A stretch of 64,000 bases of DNA from Stenotrophomonas sp. MYb238 (GCF_009496535.1 NZ_WIDL01000002.1:1-64000), one strand, 5' to 3'; shown: positions 1 to 9,810, counted from the first letter of the stretch. Notes: generated from the sequence alone by a model not told the origin. Program-made: numbers and translations.

Positions 1-96
1 AAAGCGGAGGGTGCGGCCTGGTCTGGATCACCGCCCCGGCATCGGGCAGGCCAGGCGATCTCCCATTCCCGCCTCCCGGTTCCCCGTTCCCGGCTT

Positions 97-813
97 TCAC
101 GCGCACCAGTGCACGCGCAGTTTCGCGCCGGGCGCGTCGATGGCGGCCAGTACCGGATAACGATGCACGTCGCCGGAGGCGAGCGCGGCTTCGAGCACTT
201 CGAGCTTCTGCTTGCCGCGCAGCAGCAGCAGGCGGGTGCCGATGGAGGCCAGCCCGCGCGGGGTCAGGGTGATGCGCAGGTGCCAGTCCTTGGCCACCGG
301 GCAGCCGCTGGCGTCCAGCGCCGCATAGGGCTTGCCGCCCTGCAGGACGCGCTCCAGGTCGCGCGAACCTGGGAACAGCGAGGCGGTATGGCCGTCATTG
401 CCCATACCCAGCACCACCAGGCAGGCCGGTTGCGAATGCTCGGCCTGCAGGTTGGCGTCGTGCACGCATTCGGCCAGCGACTTGCCCACGCGCACCAGCG
501 GATCGAAATGCGCGCCCTCGGCCTGGTTGAGGAAGCTGTGGCGCACCAGCCAGGCATTGCTGTCGCGGTCCTGCGGCGACAGCCAGCGTTCGTCGGCCAG
601 GCCCACTTCCACACGCGCCCATTCCAGCGGCTGCTCGGCCAGCATCTCGTACACCGGCGCCGGCGTGGTGCCGCCGGACAGCAGCATGCGCGCGCGGCCG
701 CGCTGGCCAATCTCGTGGCCGAGGACCTTGGCCATTTCGCGGGCCACGCTCTCGGTCCACGCCTCCTCGTCGGAATGGCGGATCAGGGCAATGCGTTCGG
801 GCAGGGCGCTCAT
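97..813 (-). CDS. pgl: 6-phosphogluconolactonase
   Basis: Cytosolic enzyme hydrolysing 6-phosphoglucono-1,5-lactone to 6-phosphogluconate, the step after Zwf. The 238-residue product has the family signatures SGGTTP near residue 45, DERW near 75, and the strongly conserved GMGNDGHTASLFPG near 135. Start is the ATG at 813, which overlaps the glk stop by 4 bp, so pgl is translationally coupled as the third gene of zwf-glk-pgl. Length is normal for the DevB/Pgl family. In related genomes edd and eda follow; any such gene would lie beyond base 1, and the 96 bases left of pgl show no coding signal. Confidence 0.93.
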   Translation of the reverse strand: MSALPERIALIRHSDEEAWTESVAREMAKVLGHEIGQRGRARMLLSGGTTPAPVYEMLAEQPLEWARVEVGLADERWLSPQDRDSNAWLVRHSFLNQAEGAHFDPLVRVGKSLAECVHDANLQAEHSQPACLVVLGMGNDGHTASLFPGSRDLERVLQGGKPYAALDASGCPVAKDWHLRITLTPRGLASIGTRLLLLRGKQKLEVLEAALASGDVHRYPVLAAIDAPGAKLRVHWCA

Positions 814-1817
814 GCGGATGCTCCGTTGGGAGCCTGCTCCAGGTCCAGCGCGTAGGCGGCCGCGCCGAGCAGGCCGGGACAGGGGTGGACGATGGCCAGC
901 GACGGCACCTGCGACAGCGTCGCGGCGAAGCGGCCCTTGTTCTCGAAGTGGCTGCGGAAACCGGAATGCTGCAGCGGCCCGAGTAGCCGCGGCACCAGCC
1001 CGCCGGTCAGGAACACACCGTCCCAGGCGCCCTGCACCAGCACGGCGTCGCCGGCGACGGCGCCGAAGATGTCCATGAACACCTCGATCGCGCGCATCGC
1101 CACCGGGTCGCCGGCGCCGGCGCGTTCGCTGACCTGCGCCGGCTGCAGCTGGCCCGGGTCCTGGCCGGCGATCTCGCTCAGCGTGCGGTGCAGGTTGACC
1201 AGGCCGGGGCCGCAGATCAGCCGTTCGTTGGAAACGCGGCCGAACTGCTGGGTGAGGATCTCCAGGATGCGGATCTGCTCGGGCGTGGTCGGCGCGAAAC
1301 TGGCGTGGCCGCCCTCGGTCGCCAGCGGATAGTGGCGGCCGTCGCGGACCAGCAGGCCGCCCACGCCCAGCCCGGTGCCGGGACCGATCACGCAGTAGTT
1401 GCGCGGCACCGACGGCGCGGCCGGCTGCCAGGCGGCGCCGCCGATCTGCACCACGTCGGTCGTGCGCAGCAGCGCCACCGACATGGCCTGGGCGACGAAG
1501 TCGTTGATCAGGTGCAGCCGCGACAGGCCCAGCTGCGCGGCGGTGCGCGAGCGCGAGATCACCCACGGATGGTTGGTGATGCGCGCCTCGTCGCCGTCCA
1601 CGCGCCCGGCCACGGCGAACACGCCGCTGCGCACCGTGGCGCCGTGTTCCTGCAGGTAGCAGGCGGCGGCATCGGCCAGCGAAGGAAAGCGCGCCACCGG
1701 GTACTCGCCGATGCTGCCCTGGTCCAGGGGAACGGCGGCGGTGATGTCGGCCAGGGCGAAGCGCGCATTGGTGCCGCCGATGTCGGCGACCAGCACGTGT
1801 TCCGCGGGACCACTCAC
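810..1817 (-). CDS. glk: glucokinase
   Basis: ATP-dependent phosphorylation of glucose to glucose-6-phosphate in the cytosol. The 335-residue protein carries the phosphate-binding motif LVADIGGTNARFAL at the N-terminus, the substrate motif LINDFVAQA, a GPGTGLGVGGL phosphate loop, EGGHASFAPT, and a C-terminal FLTGGLVPRLL. This is the E. coli Glk type (family A), not the ROK type, since no ROK zinc-binding cysteines are seen. It overlaps zwf and pgl by 4 bp on each side, so the three are very probably one transcript feeding glucose into 6-phosphogluconate. Confidence 0.93.
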   Translation of the reverse strand: MSGPAEHVLVADIGGTNARFALADITAAVPLDQGSIGEYPVARFPSLADAAACYLQEHGATVRSGVFAVAGRVDGDEARITNHPWVISRSRTAAQLGLSRLHLINDFVAQAMSVALLRTTDVVQIGGAAWQPAAPSVPRNYCVIGPGTGLGVGGLLVRDGRHYPLATEGGHASFAPTTPEQIRILEILTQQFGRVSNERLICGPGLVNLHRTLSEIAGQDPGQLQPAQVSERAGAGDPVAMRAIEVFMDIFGAVAGDAVLVQGAWDGVFLTGGLVPRLLGPLQHSGFRSHFENKGRFAATLSQVPSLAIVHPCPGLLGAAAYALDLEQAPNGASA

Positions 1818-3280
1818 AGTGCGTTGTCCGTGCGGGTGTCGGCGACGATGGCCGCGGGCAGGAACAGGTGGGCCTGGTCCGGGCCCCAGCTACCGGCCGG
1901 GTAGGGCTCCATCGGCAGGTTGGCGGCCTTCCACGCGTCGCTGACGCTGTCGATCCAGGCCCAGGCCGCGCGCACTTCGTCGTCGCGCACGAACAGCGCG
2001 TGGTTGCCGTTGAAGGCGTCCAGGAACAGGCGTTCGTAGGCGATGCGGCGGTGCAGGCCGGTCGGTACCGACAGTTCCAGTTCCAGCGGCTGCAGCTCCA
2101 GCGCGCCCCATTCCGGGCCGGCCAGCGAGCTCATCAGCCCCAGCTGGATGTTCTCCTGCGGCTGCAGCTGGAAGGTCAGCCGGTTGGGCTGGGCATGGCG
2201 GCGGTCGGGGCGCTCGAACAGCCAGTGCGTGACCGGCTTGAGGTTGACCTCGATGCGGGTGGTGCGCTCGGGCAGGCGCTTGCCGGTGACCAGGTGGAAC
2301 GGCACGCCGGCCCAGCGCCAGTTGTCGATGTGCGCGGTGACGCCGACGAAGGTCTCCGCCTCGCTGCCTTCCGGCGGCTGGTAGGCCTGCGCCGGCTGGC
2401 CGTTGATGGTGCCGGCGGTATAGCGGCCGCGCACGCTGTCCTTGGCCGCGTGGCGGGCGTCGAGCGGACGCAGCGCGCGCAGCACCTTTACCTTCTCGTC
2501 GCGGATGCGGTCGGCCTCCAGCGAGGCCGGCGGCTCCATCGCCACCAGGCACAACAGCTGCAGGATATGGCTCTGCACCATGTCGCGCATCGCGCCGGAA
2601 CGCGAGTAATAGGAATCGCGGCCGTCCACGCCATCGCTCTCGGCCACCATGATGTGCACCGATTCGATGTAGTTGCGGTTCCACACCGCCTCCAGCAGGG
2701 TGTTGCCGAAGCGCAGCGCCATCAGGTTCTGCACCGCCGCCTTGCCCAGGTAGTGGTCGATGCGGAACACGCGGTCCTCGTCGATCAGCGCGCCGATCGA
2801 CCGCAGGATTTCCTCGGCGCTGGCGCTGTCCGAGCCGATCGGCTTTTCCAGCATCAGCCGGTGCGGGGCGCTCAGCGCGCCGCCCAGGGCCAGGCCCTGG
2901 CAGGTGGAGATGTACAGGCCCGGCGGGATCGACAGGTAGCTCACGCAGCGGCGGTCGTTGAACTCGCGCACCGCGTCGGCGATCGAGCCGGGGTCGCGCA
3001 GGTCCACCGAGCGGTAGTCGATGCGCCGCAGCAGGTTGTTGATGTCGTCAAGGCTGGCCTGCGGCAGCGCCTGTTCGAGCCGCGGCCGCAGGATGTCGTG
3101 GAATTTCGCGGTGTCGTGCGGCGACAGCGCCATCGCGCGTACCCGGAAATCCTCCGGGAGTAGGCCGTCGCCCAGCAGGCGCAACAGGGAAGGGAACAGA
3201 TAGCGCTGGGCCAGGTCGCCTGTGGCACCGAACAGGAGGAGGGTGTCGTGCATGGCTCGAGTTTCGTGTTCAGGTGACAT
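1814..3280 (-). CDS. zwf: glucose-6-phosphate 1-dehydrogenase
   Basis: Oxidises glucose-6-phosphate to 6-phosphogluconolactone with reduction of NAD(P)+. The Rossmann motif LLFGATGDLAQRYL opens the protein, EKPIG lies mid-sequence, and the active-site segment is RIDHYLGKAAVQNL; the residue after DHYLGK is Ala where the family pattern has Glu, Gln or Lys. Two starts are possible: ATG 3280 (488 aa), with AGGG about 13 bases upstream, or ATG 3253 (479 aa), which starts directly at the first beta strand. I prefer 3280 slightly. First gene of zwf-glk-pgl; the promoter must lie in the 313-base divergent region before the ABC ATPase gene. Confidence 0.92.
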   Translation of the reverse strand: MSPEHETRAMHDTLLLFGATGDLAQRYLFPSLLRLLGDGLLPEDFRVRAMALSPHDTAKFHDILRPRLEQALPQASLDDINNLLRRIDYRSVDLRDPGSIADAVREFNDRRCVSYLSIPPGLYISTCQGLALGGALSAPHRLMLEKPIGSDSASAEEILRSIGALIDEDRVFRIDHYLGKAAVQNLMALRFGNTLLEAVWNRNYIESVHIMVAESDGVDGRDSYYSRSGAMRDMVQSHILQLLCLVAMEPPASLEADRIRDEKVKVLRALRPLDARHAAKDSVRGRYTAGTINGQPAQAYQPPEGSEAETFVGVTAHIDNWRWAGVPFHLVTGKRLPERTTRIEVNLKPVTHWLFERPDRRHAQPNRLTFQLQPQENIQLGLMSSLAGPEWGALELQPLELELSVPTGLHRRIAYERLFLDAFNGNHALFVRDDEVRAAWAWIDSVSDAWKAANLPMEPYPAGSWGPDQAHLFLPAAIVADTRTDNAL

Positions 3281-3465
3281 CGTTGTCAATCGCCCTTCGC
3301 TATGTTCTGGTGGTCGTTCCATTGAGGGTCCCGCGGCCTGCGCCGGCGCCTGTGCGCGACGGGGAAGAAGCGGTGCGGGGCCGATGCCGGCGGGGCCGTG
3401 CCGCACCCGCGGAAGCGGACTGGCGCGGGCTTCCGTGGCGGAAACCGCGAACAGCTGATGGTGCC

Positions 3466-3507
3466 ATGGGAAAACGTTTGCGTGGCAGAATGTTTCCACT
3501 GTATTCG
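3466..3507 (+). promoter_or_regulatory. LacI-like operator over a putative promoter in the zwf/ABC-ATPase divergent region
   Basis: The 313-base gap between zwf and the ATPase gene holds AAACGTTT (3472-3479), flanked as GAAAACGTTTGC, which fits the central-CG operators of LacI/GalR regulators. It overlaps a plausible -35 box TTGCGT (3478-3483), followed after 18 bases by TATTCG (3502-3507), reading toward the ATPase gene. A repressor bound here would block that promoter and might also affect zwf about 190 bases away. No LacI-family gene is present in the window, so the regulator is unknown. No other feature is evident in the gap. Confidence 0.4.
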
Positions 3508-3593
3508 TATTCGGGAGCGACCGTCCCGGCGCGATGGCTGCCGCCTTCCGCGTCGCCGGTCGCCATTCGTGCGGTCGTTGAGTGAGGCAGGCG

Positions 3594-4688
<1,095 letters not shown>

Positions 4689-4751
4689 CGGAAGCGTCAG
4701 GCGTCACCGGAACGTCCGGCGGGCGACCGCCGCCAGCGGACAGCCTCGGCC

Positions 4752-5612
4752 TCAGCGCGCCAGGCCGTCGAGCAGATCCAGGCGCCCGGCCGATCTGCCA
4801 CCCACTTCCAGTCCGCCAGCGGGCAGGTCCAGCGGCAGCACGGCCAGGGCCAGCGCGCCGGCGCTGCTGGCGACGGTGCCGATACCGGTACCCGCCTGCG
4901 TCACCGCGTCGCCGGCCGTGCTGGCGGCGTCGGTGTGCAGCAGCACCAGCGAACGCTTGGCCTTGCCCAGGAAATGGGTGCGCGCCACGATTTCCTGGCC
5001 CGGGTAGCAGCCTTTCTTCACGCTGTAGGCCGACAGGCGATCCAGCCCCAGTTGCTGCGGCGTCCATTGCTCGCGCTGCGACGCCTCCAGCCGCGGCAGG
5101 CCGAAGCGCAGGTCGGACTGGCGCCAGGCCAGTTCCGCCGCTTCCTGGTGAGGCGCGTTGCCGGCCTCGACCAGGCGCAGCGTGCGCGGATGCGCGGCGC
5201 TGCCGACGTCCAGTTCGATCGCCCCGTCCTCCAGGCGGGCCAGCGCCGCGCCGCGGGCGAGGGCGGGGGCATGGAAACCGGCCTCGACGCTGCCGGTCCC
5301 GGCCGGCGCGATGGCGACCTTGCGGCGGAACACGAAGCGCCGCAGCTGTTCGGCCATCGCCTCGACGCCGCCGTCATGGCACACCAGCAGCAGGTGCTCC
5401 GCGTCCAGGCGCAGCAGCTGGAAGACCGCCAGCACGCGTCCCTTGGCGCTCAGCCAGGCGTTCCACTGCCAGTGGCCGTCGGCCAGCGACGCCACGTCGT
5501 TGGCGAACTGGGCCTGGGCGAAGGCGACCGCGTCCGGGCCGGAAAGACCCAGCACCTGCGGCCGGCGCAGTGTGCGCAAACCGCTGAAAAGAGGGGCGAG
5601 GTTGTCAGACAC
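4752..5612 (-). CDS. ygfZ: folate-binding protein YgfZ (Fe-S cluster maturation)
   Basis: Tetrahydrofolate-dependent factor that supports assembly or repair of Fe-S enzymes; a GcvT-fold paralogue without aminomethyltransferase activity. The defining motif KKGCYPGQEIVARTHF (K-x2-C-Y-x-G-Q-E) with its conserved Cys is present near residue 220. A GTG start at 5612 gives MSDNLAPLF and 286 residues; longer in-frame starts reach 5663 but would run over the leader of the divergent gene. It lies back to back with the sdh cluster, whose SdhB needs three Fe-S clusters, a fitting neighbour. The start codon is the main uncertainty. Confidence 0.88.
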   Translation of the reverse strand: MSDNLAPLFSGLRTLRRPQVLGLSGPDAVAFAQAQFANDVASLADGHWQWNAWLSAKGRVLAVFQLLRLDAEHLLLVCHDGGVEAMAEQLRRFVFRRKVAIAPAGTGSVEAGFHAPALARGAALARLEDGAIELDVGSAAHPRTLRLVEAGNAPHQEAAELAWRQSDLRFGLPRLEASQREQWTPQQLGLDRLSAYSVKKGCYPGQEIVARTHFLGKAKRSLVLLHTDAASTAGDAVTQAGTGIGTVASSAGALALAVLPLDLPAGGLEVGGRSAGRLDLLDGLAR

Positions 5613-5651
5613 GTGAACGGGGACTAAAATTTGTGCGTTGCGAGACCGAAC

Positions 5652-5825
5652 ATGATAGGCCAAACAACCCCCACTCCCGAGGACGGAACCGAAGCCCTGC
5701 CGGAACCGGAGAAGCAGCCGCTTCCCGAGGCCGGATCGGTACCGCAGGAAATCGGCGGACGCGGCGGACTCGATCCGGTGCGTTACGGCGATTGGGAGAA
5801 AAACGGTCGCTGCATCGATTTCTGA
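5652..5825 (+). CDS. DUF1674 protein, SDHAF4-like succinate dehydrogenase assembly factor
   Basis: Small 57-residue protein with a low-complexity Pro/Glu N-terminus and the family-defining C-terminus DPVRYGDWEKNGRCIDF. The same GDWE-NGR-x-DF ending occurs in the mitochondrial assembly factor SDHAF4 (Sdh8), which binds flavinylated SDHA before complex assembly. Start ATG 5652; an upstream in-frame TTG at 5631 is less likely. It lies 53 bases before sdhC on the same strand, so it probably opens the sdh transcript. The family call is firm; the molecular role in bacteria is inferred from the eukaryotic homologue and gene order. Confidence 0.85.
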   Translation: MIGQTTPTPEDGTEALPEPEKQPLPEAGSVPQEIGGRGGLDPVRYGDWEKNGRCIDF

Positions 5826-5878
5826 GCAGCGTCAGCCAACGCGGCAACCGCCGCCCAGCCGAGATAACGAGTCAGCGA

Positions 5879-6274
5879 ATGGCGAACAGACCCCGCCCCC
5901 TTTCTCCGCACCTGCAGGTGTATCGCTGGCAGATCCAGATGGCCACCTCGATCCTGCATCGAGCCACCGGCATCGTTCTGTCCGTCGGAGCCCTGATCAT
6001 TGCCGGCGGCCTGCTCGCCCTGATGATGGGCCCCGAGTCCTGGAACTGCTTCACCACCCACGCCGGCGCGTGGTACGGCAAGGTGATCCTGTTCGGCTGG
6101 ACCTGGTGCTTCGCCTACCACCTGTGCAACGGCATCCGCCACATCATCCAGGACTTCGCCATCGGCTACAGCAAGCCGGCCTTCATCCGCAGCAGCTGGC
6201 TGTCGGTAATCGGCTCGCTGGTCATCACCGCGCTGGTCTGGGCCTATGTCTGCTGCTTCGGAGGCGCCGCATGA
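5879..6274 (+). CDS. sdhC: succinate dehydrogenase cytochrome b556 subunit
   Basis: Membrane anchor of complex II, helping bind haem b and ubiquinone. The 131-residue protein starts MANRPRPLSPHLQVY and has three hydrophobic spans (about residues 30-50, 65-85, 108-128). SPHLQVYRW and SILHRATG are the family quinone-site signatures, and YHLCNGIRH supplies the candidate axial haem histidine. ATG 5879 gives the standard N-terminus. The stop overlaps the sdhD start by 4 bp. It lies between the SDHAF4-like gene and sdhD in sdhCDAB order. Confidence 0.94.
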   Translation: MANRPRPLSPHLQVYRWQIQMATSILHRATGIVLSVGALIIAGGLLALMMGPESWNCFTTHAGAWYGKVILFGWTWCFAYHLCNGIRHIIQDFAIGYSKPAFIRSSWLSVIGSLVITALVWAYVCCFGGAA

Positions 6275-6654
6275 GCAACTTCCGCACCCCGTTGAAGAAC
6301 GCGCGCGGCCTGGGCAGCGCCAAGTCCGGCACCGTGCACTTCATCCACCAGCGCCTGACCGCCACCGCGCTGGTCGCGCTGACGCTGTGGTTCCTGTGCT
6401 TCGTGTTGAGCCTGATCGGCGCCGACTACGTCACCGCCGTCACCGCCGTGGCCAAGCCGTGGAATGCGATCGCGCTGGTCGGCTTCCTGGTCGCCATGTT
6501 CTGGCACGCGCAGCTCGGCCTGCAGGTCGTGCTCGAGGACTACATCCACAACTCGCTGATGGCGTTGGCCCTGCAGACCACGGTCAAGTTCGTCGCCGTG
6601 CTCGGTGCGATCGTCAGCATCTTCGCGGTCGCCCGCGTCGCGCTTGGGAACTGA
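6271..6654 (+). CDS. sdhD: succinate dehydrogenase membrane anchor subunit
   Basis: Second membrane anchor of complex II. The 127-residue protein has the N-terminal segment GLGSAKSGTVHFIHQR typical of proteobacterial SdhD, three predicted helices, and FWHAQLGLQVVLEDYIH, where the histidines and the D-Y pair correspond to haem/quinone residues in the family. Its ATG overlaps the sdhC stop, and sdhA starts 3 bases after its stop, so coupled translation of the membrane and flavoprotein subunits is likely. Confidence 0.93.
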   Translation: MSNFRTPLKNARGLGSAKSGTVHFIHQRLTATALVALTLWFLCFVLSLIGADYVTAVTAVAKPWNAIALVGFLVAMFWHAQLGLQVVLEDYIHNSLMALALQTTVKFVAVLGAIVSIFAVARVALGN

Positions 6655-6657
6655 TAC

Positions 6658-8448
6658 ATGTCCGCTTACAACATCACTGAACACAAGGTCGACATGGTGG
6701 TCGTCGGCGCCGGCGGCGCTGGGCTGCGCGCGACCTTCGGCCTGGCCCAGAAGGGCCTGCAGACCGTCTGCATCACCAAGGTTTTCCCGACCCGCTCGCA
6801 CACCGTCGCAGCGCAGGGCGGCATCGCCGCCGCGCTGGCCAACATGGGCGAGGACGACTGGCGCTACCACTTCTACGACACCGTCAAGGGCGGCGACTGG
6901 CTGGGCGACCAGGACGCCATCGAGTACATGTGCCGCGAGGCCATCCCGTCGGTGATCGAACTGGAGCATTACGGCGTCCCGTTCTCGCGCACCGAGGACG
7001 GCAAGATCTATCAGCGCCCGTTCGGCGGCATGACCACCAAGTACGGCGAAGGCCCGTCCGCGCAGCGCACCTGCGCCGCCGCCGACCGCACCGGCCACGC
7101 CATGCTGCACACGCTGTACCAGCAGTCGCTGGCGCACAACGCGCAGTTCATGATCGAGTATTTCGCGCTCGACCTGATCTTCGACGAGGAAGGCGTCTGC
7201 CGCGGCGTGCTCGCGCTGGACATGGCCGAGGGCACCCTGCACCTGTTCCGCGCCCACGGCGTGGTGCTTGCCACCGGCGGTTACGGTCGCGCCTACTTCA
7301 GCGCCACCTCGGCGCACACCTGTACCGGCGACGGCGGCGGCCTGGTGGCCCGTGCCGGCCTGCCGCTGCAGGACATGGAGTTCGTGCAGTTCCACCCGAC
7401 CGGCATCTACGGCGCCGGCTGCCTGATCACCGAGGGCGTGCGCGGCGAAGGCGGCATCCTGCGCAATGCCAGCGGCGAGCGCTTCATGGAGCGCTACGCG
7501 CCGCACTACAAGGACCTGGCCTCGCGCGACGTGGTCAGTCGTTCGATGACCATCGAGATCCGCGAGGGCCGCGGCGTCGGCGAGCACAAGGACCACATCC
7601 TGCTCGACCTGACCCACCTGGGCCCGGGCGTGATCGAGGACAAGCTGCCGGGCATCGCCGAAAGTGCCCGGATCTTCGCCGGCGTCGACGTGACCAAGCA
7701 GCCGATCCCGGTGATCCCGACCGTGCACTACAACATGGGTGGCATCCCGACCAACTACCACGGCGAAGTGGTGCGCAAGGTCGGCGACAACCCCGATGCG
7801 GTGGTGCCGGGCCTGTACGCCATCGGCGAAGCGGCCTGCGTGTCGGTGCACGGCGGCAACCGCCTGGGCTCCAACTCGCTGCTCGACCTGGTGGTGTTCG
7901 GCCGCGCGGTGGCCAACCGCTGCGCCGAGACCATCAAGCCCGGCGCGTCGCACAAGACCCTGCCCTCGGATGCCTGCGACAAGGCGCTGGGCCTGCTGGA
8001 CAGGCTGCGCCACGCCAACGGCGACACCCCGACGGCGGTCATCCGCGACCGCATGCAGCGCACGATGCAGGCCGACGCCGCCGTGTTCCGCACCAGCAAG
8101 ACGCTGGCCGAGGGCTGCCAGAAGATGGCCGAGGTGTTCGACTCGTTCCAGGACGTCAAGGTCACCGACCGTTCGCTGGTCTGGAACTCGGACCTGATCG
8201 AGACCTACGAGCTGAACAACCTGCTGCTCAACGCGGTGGCGACGATCAACTCGGCCGAGCAGCGCCACGAGAGCCGCGGCGCCCACGCCCACGAGGACTA
8301 CCCCGAGCGCGACGACGTCAACTGGCAGAAGCACACGCTGGTCACCGTCGACGAGAAGGGCAAGTGCAGCTTCGACTACCGTCCGGTGCACATGTACACG
8401 CTCACCGACGACGTCGCCGTCGTGCCGCCGAAGCCGCGCGTCTACTGA
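6658..8448 (+). CDS. sdhA: succinate dehydrogenase flavoprotein subunit
   Basis: Catalytic subunit of complex II oxidising succinate to fumarate and passing electrons to SdhB. At 596 residues it has the usual length. The FAD-binding GAGGAGLRA follows the first strand, SHTVAAQGG contains the His expected to carry covalent FAD, and the substrate site shows [13 protein letters not shown] and a catalytic Arg region [22 protein letters not shown] near residue 400 is the conserved capping/FAD motif. Covalent flavinylation probably needs the SdhE and SDHAF4-like proteins encoded at either end of this cluster. Confidence 0.96.
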   Translation: MSAYNITEHKVDMVVVGAGGAGLRATFGLAQKGLQTVCITKVFPTRSHTVAAQGGIAAALANMGEDDWRYHFYDTVKGGDWLGDQDAIEYMCREAIPSVIELEHYGVPFSRTEDGKIYQRPFGGMTTKYGEGPSAQRTCAAADRTGHAMLHTLYQQSLAHNAQFMIEYFALDLIFDEEGVCRGVLALDMAEGTLHLFRAHGVVLATGGYGRAYFSATSAHTCTGDGGGLVARAGLPLQDMEFVQFHPTGIYGAGCLITEGVRGEGGILRNASGERFMERYAPHYKDLASRDVVSRSMTIEIREGRGVGEHKDHILLDLTHLGPGVIEDKLPGIAESARIFAGVDVTKQPIPVIPTVHYNMGGIPTNYHGEVVRKVGDNPDAVVPGLYAIGEAACVSVHGGNRLGSNSLLDLVVFGRAVANRCAETIKPGASHKTLPSDACDKALGLLDRLRHANGDTPTAVIRDRMQRTMQADAAVFRTSKTLAEGCQKMAEVFDSFQDVKVTDRSLVWNSDLIETYELNNLLLNAVATINSAEQRHESRGAHAHEDYPERDDVNWQKHTLVTVDEKGKCSFDYRPVHMYTLTDDVAVVPPKPRVY

Positions 8449-8466
8449 TCCGGGGAACCTACGAAC

Positions 8467-9252
8467 ATGGCTGAATTTGCACTTCCGAAGAACTCCCGGA
8501 TCACCCAGGGCAAGCACTTCCCCGCCAAGACCGGCGGCAAGAACGTGCGTACCTTCAAGATCTACCGCTGGAGCCCGGACGACGACCAGAACCCGCGCAC
8601 CGACACCTACGAGGTCGACCTCGATGCGTGCGGCCCGATGGTCCTGGACGCGCTGATCAAGATCAAGAACGAGATCGACCCGACGCTGACCTTCCGCCGG
8701 TCGTGCCGCGAGGGCATCTGCGGTTCGTGCGCGATGAACATCGACGGCACCAACACGCTGGCCTGCACCCGCGCCATCGCCGACTGCGGCAAGGCCGAGG
8801 TGCCGATCTACCCGCTGCCGCACATGGACGTGGTCAAGGACCTGGTGCCGGACCTGACCCACTTCTACGCGCAGTACGCCTCGATCAAGCCGTGGATCCG
8901 CACCCAGACCCCGGCGCCGCCGGACCGCGAGCGCCTGCAGTCGCCGGATGACCGCAAGAAGCTCGACGGCCTGTACGAGTGCATCCTGTGCGCTTGCTGC
9001 TCGACCAGCTGCCCGAGCTACTGGTGGAACGGCGAGCGTTACCTGGGGCCGGCGATCCTGCTGCAGGCCTACCGCTGGATCATCGACTCGCGCGACGAGG
9101 ACACCGGTGCGCGCCTGGACGATCTGGAAGATCCGTTCAAGCTGTACCGCTGCCACACCATCATGAACTGCGCCCGGACCTGCCCGAAGGGGCTGAACCC
9201 GGCGCTGGCGATCGCCGAGATCAAGAAGCTGATGATGGCGCGCCGCGCCTGA
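8467..9252 (+). CDS. sdhB: succinate dehydrogenase iron-sulfur subunit
   Basis: Electron-transfer subunit with three Fe-S clusters linking SdhA flavin to quinone. The 2Fe-2S ligands are in [16 protein letters not shown] with a further Cys in NTLACTR; the 4Fe-4S and 3Fe-4S ligands are in [17 protein letters not shown] and [17 protein letters not shown]. Length is 261 residues, slightly longer than E. coli SdhB because of an extra N-terminal segment ahead of RTFKIYRW. It starts 18 bases after sdhA. Downstream is a repeat-rich gap before sdhE. Confidence 0.96.
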   Translation: MAEFALPKNSRITQGKHFPAKTGGKNVRTFKIYRWSPDDDQNPRTDTYEVDLDACGPMVLDALIKIKNEIDPTLTFRRSCREGICGSCAMNIDGTNTLACTRAIADCGKAEVPIYPLPHMDVVKDLVPDLTHFYAQYASIKPWIRTQTPAPPDRERLQSPDDRKKLDGLYECILCACCSTSCPSYWWNGERYLGPAILLQAYRWIIDSRDEDTGARLDDLEDPFKLYRCHTIMNCARTCPKGLNPALAIAEIKKLMMARRA

Positions 9253-9274
9253 TCGCCCTTCTCCCTCCGGGAGG

Positions 9275-9346
9275 CAAAACGGCAGGAATGCCGTTTTGCA
9301 CGGCCAAGCCGCCCGAAGGGTGGGGTACAGGAATGTACCGGATGAA
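9275..9346 (+). repeat. two-hairpin repeat module, copy 1
   Basis: Just after sdhB two short hairpins follow each other: the arms around ACGGCAGGAATGCCGT (9275-9298) and GGTACAGGAATGTACC (9324-9339). Each presents AGGAA in its loop, and ATGAA follows at 9342. A 53-base block (9294-9346) aligns without gaps to 23181-23233, where loops and spacing are kept but the second stem differs by paired changes. No protein is plausibly expressed from the ATG here. It may act as a 3-prime stabilising structure for sdhB mRNA or be a mobile repeat. Confidence 0.6.
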
Positions 9347-9541
9347 GGTGCCCCGAAGGGGGCCGGTGAGGGCAGGGCAGAGCCTCCTGAAGCCAGACAC
9401 CGCGAAGGCATCTCCCCCGACCCTCTCTCCCCAACCCCCGCTTCGCGCCCCGGCTCATGCCGGAGGTGCGGGCGCTCCAAGACACGCGTGCGCCAGTGGC
9501 GCGCAAGCAATGCCTTCTCGCCCCATCGGGAGAGGGGCCTT
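9347..9541 (+). repeat. dispersed intergenic repeat, forward copy
   Basis: The rest of the 303-base sdhB-sdhE gap contains CCCCGAAGGGGG, a G-rich GGTGAGGGCAGGGC stretch, CTCCCCAACCCCCGCTTCGCG and GTGCGCCAGTGGCGCG. The same blocks in the same order occur on the opposite strand at 45010-44795. This is a dispersed noncoding repeat, extending the hairpin module just before it. No gene is seen here; a long frame crossing the region is a GC-rich artefact. sdhE follows 14 bases later. Confidence 0.6.
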
Positions 9542-9555
9542 AGCAGGCCACCGCC

Positions 9556-9810
9556 ATGCACACCGAAGACGACATCGAACTGAAGAAGCTGCGCTGGCGC
9601 TGCCGGCGCGGCATGCGCGAACTGGACCAGCTGTTCGGGCGCTATCTCGACCAGCGCTGGGGGCAGGCGCCGACGGCCGAACGCGCGGTTTTCCTGCAGC
9701 TGCTGGAAACCGAGGACGACAAACTGTGGCGCTGGTCCATGGGCTACGAGGCCTGTCCCGATGCGCAGCAGGCAACCCTGCTGGAGTACATCCGCGCCCT
9801 TCCGCTGTGA
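9556..9810 (+). CDS. sdhE: FAD assembly factor SdhE
   Basis: Small helical cytosolic protein needed for covalent attachment of FAD to SdhA. The 84-residue sequence contains the signature [11 protein letters not shown], in which the RGxxE motif contacts the flavoprotein, followed by the conserved [12 protein letters not shown] segment. Length matches the SdhE/YgfY/CptB family. It sits after sdhB, separated by a 300-base repeat, and overlaps a ygfX-like gene, a pairing also known in enterobacteria. Together with the SDHAF4-like gene, flavinylation or assembly factors flank the sdh subunits. Confidence 0.93.
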   Translation: MHTEDDIELKKLRWRCRRGMRELDQLFGRYLDQRWGQAPTAERAVFLQLLETEDDKLWRWSMGYEACPDAQQATLLEYIRALPL

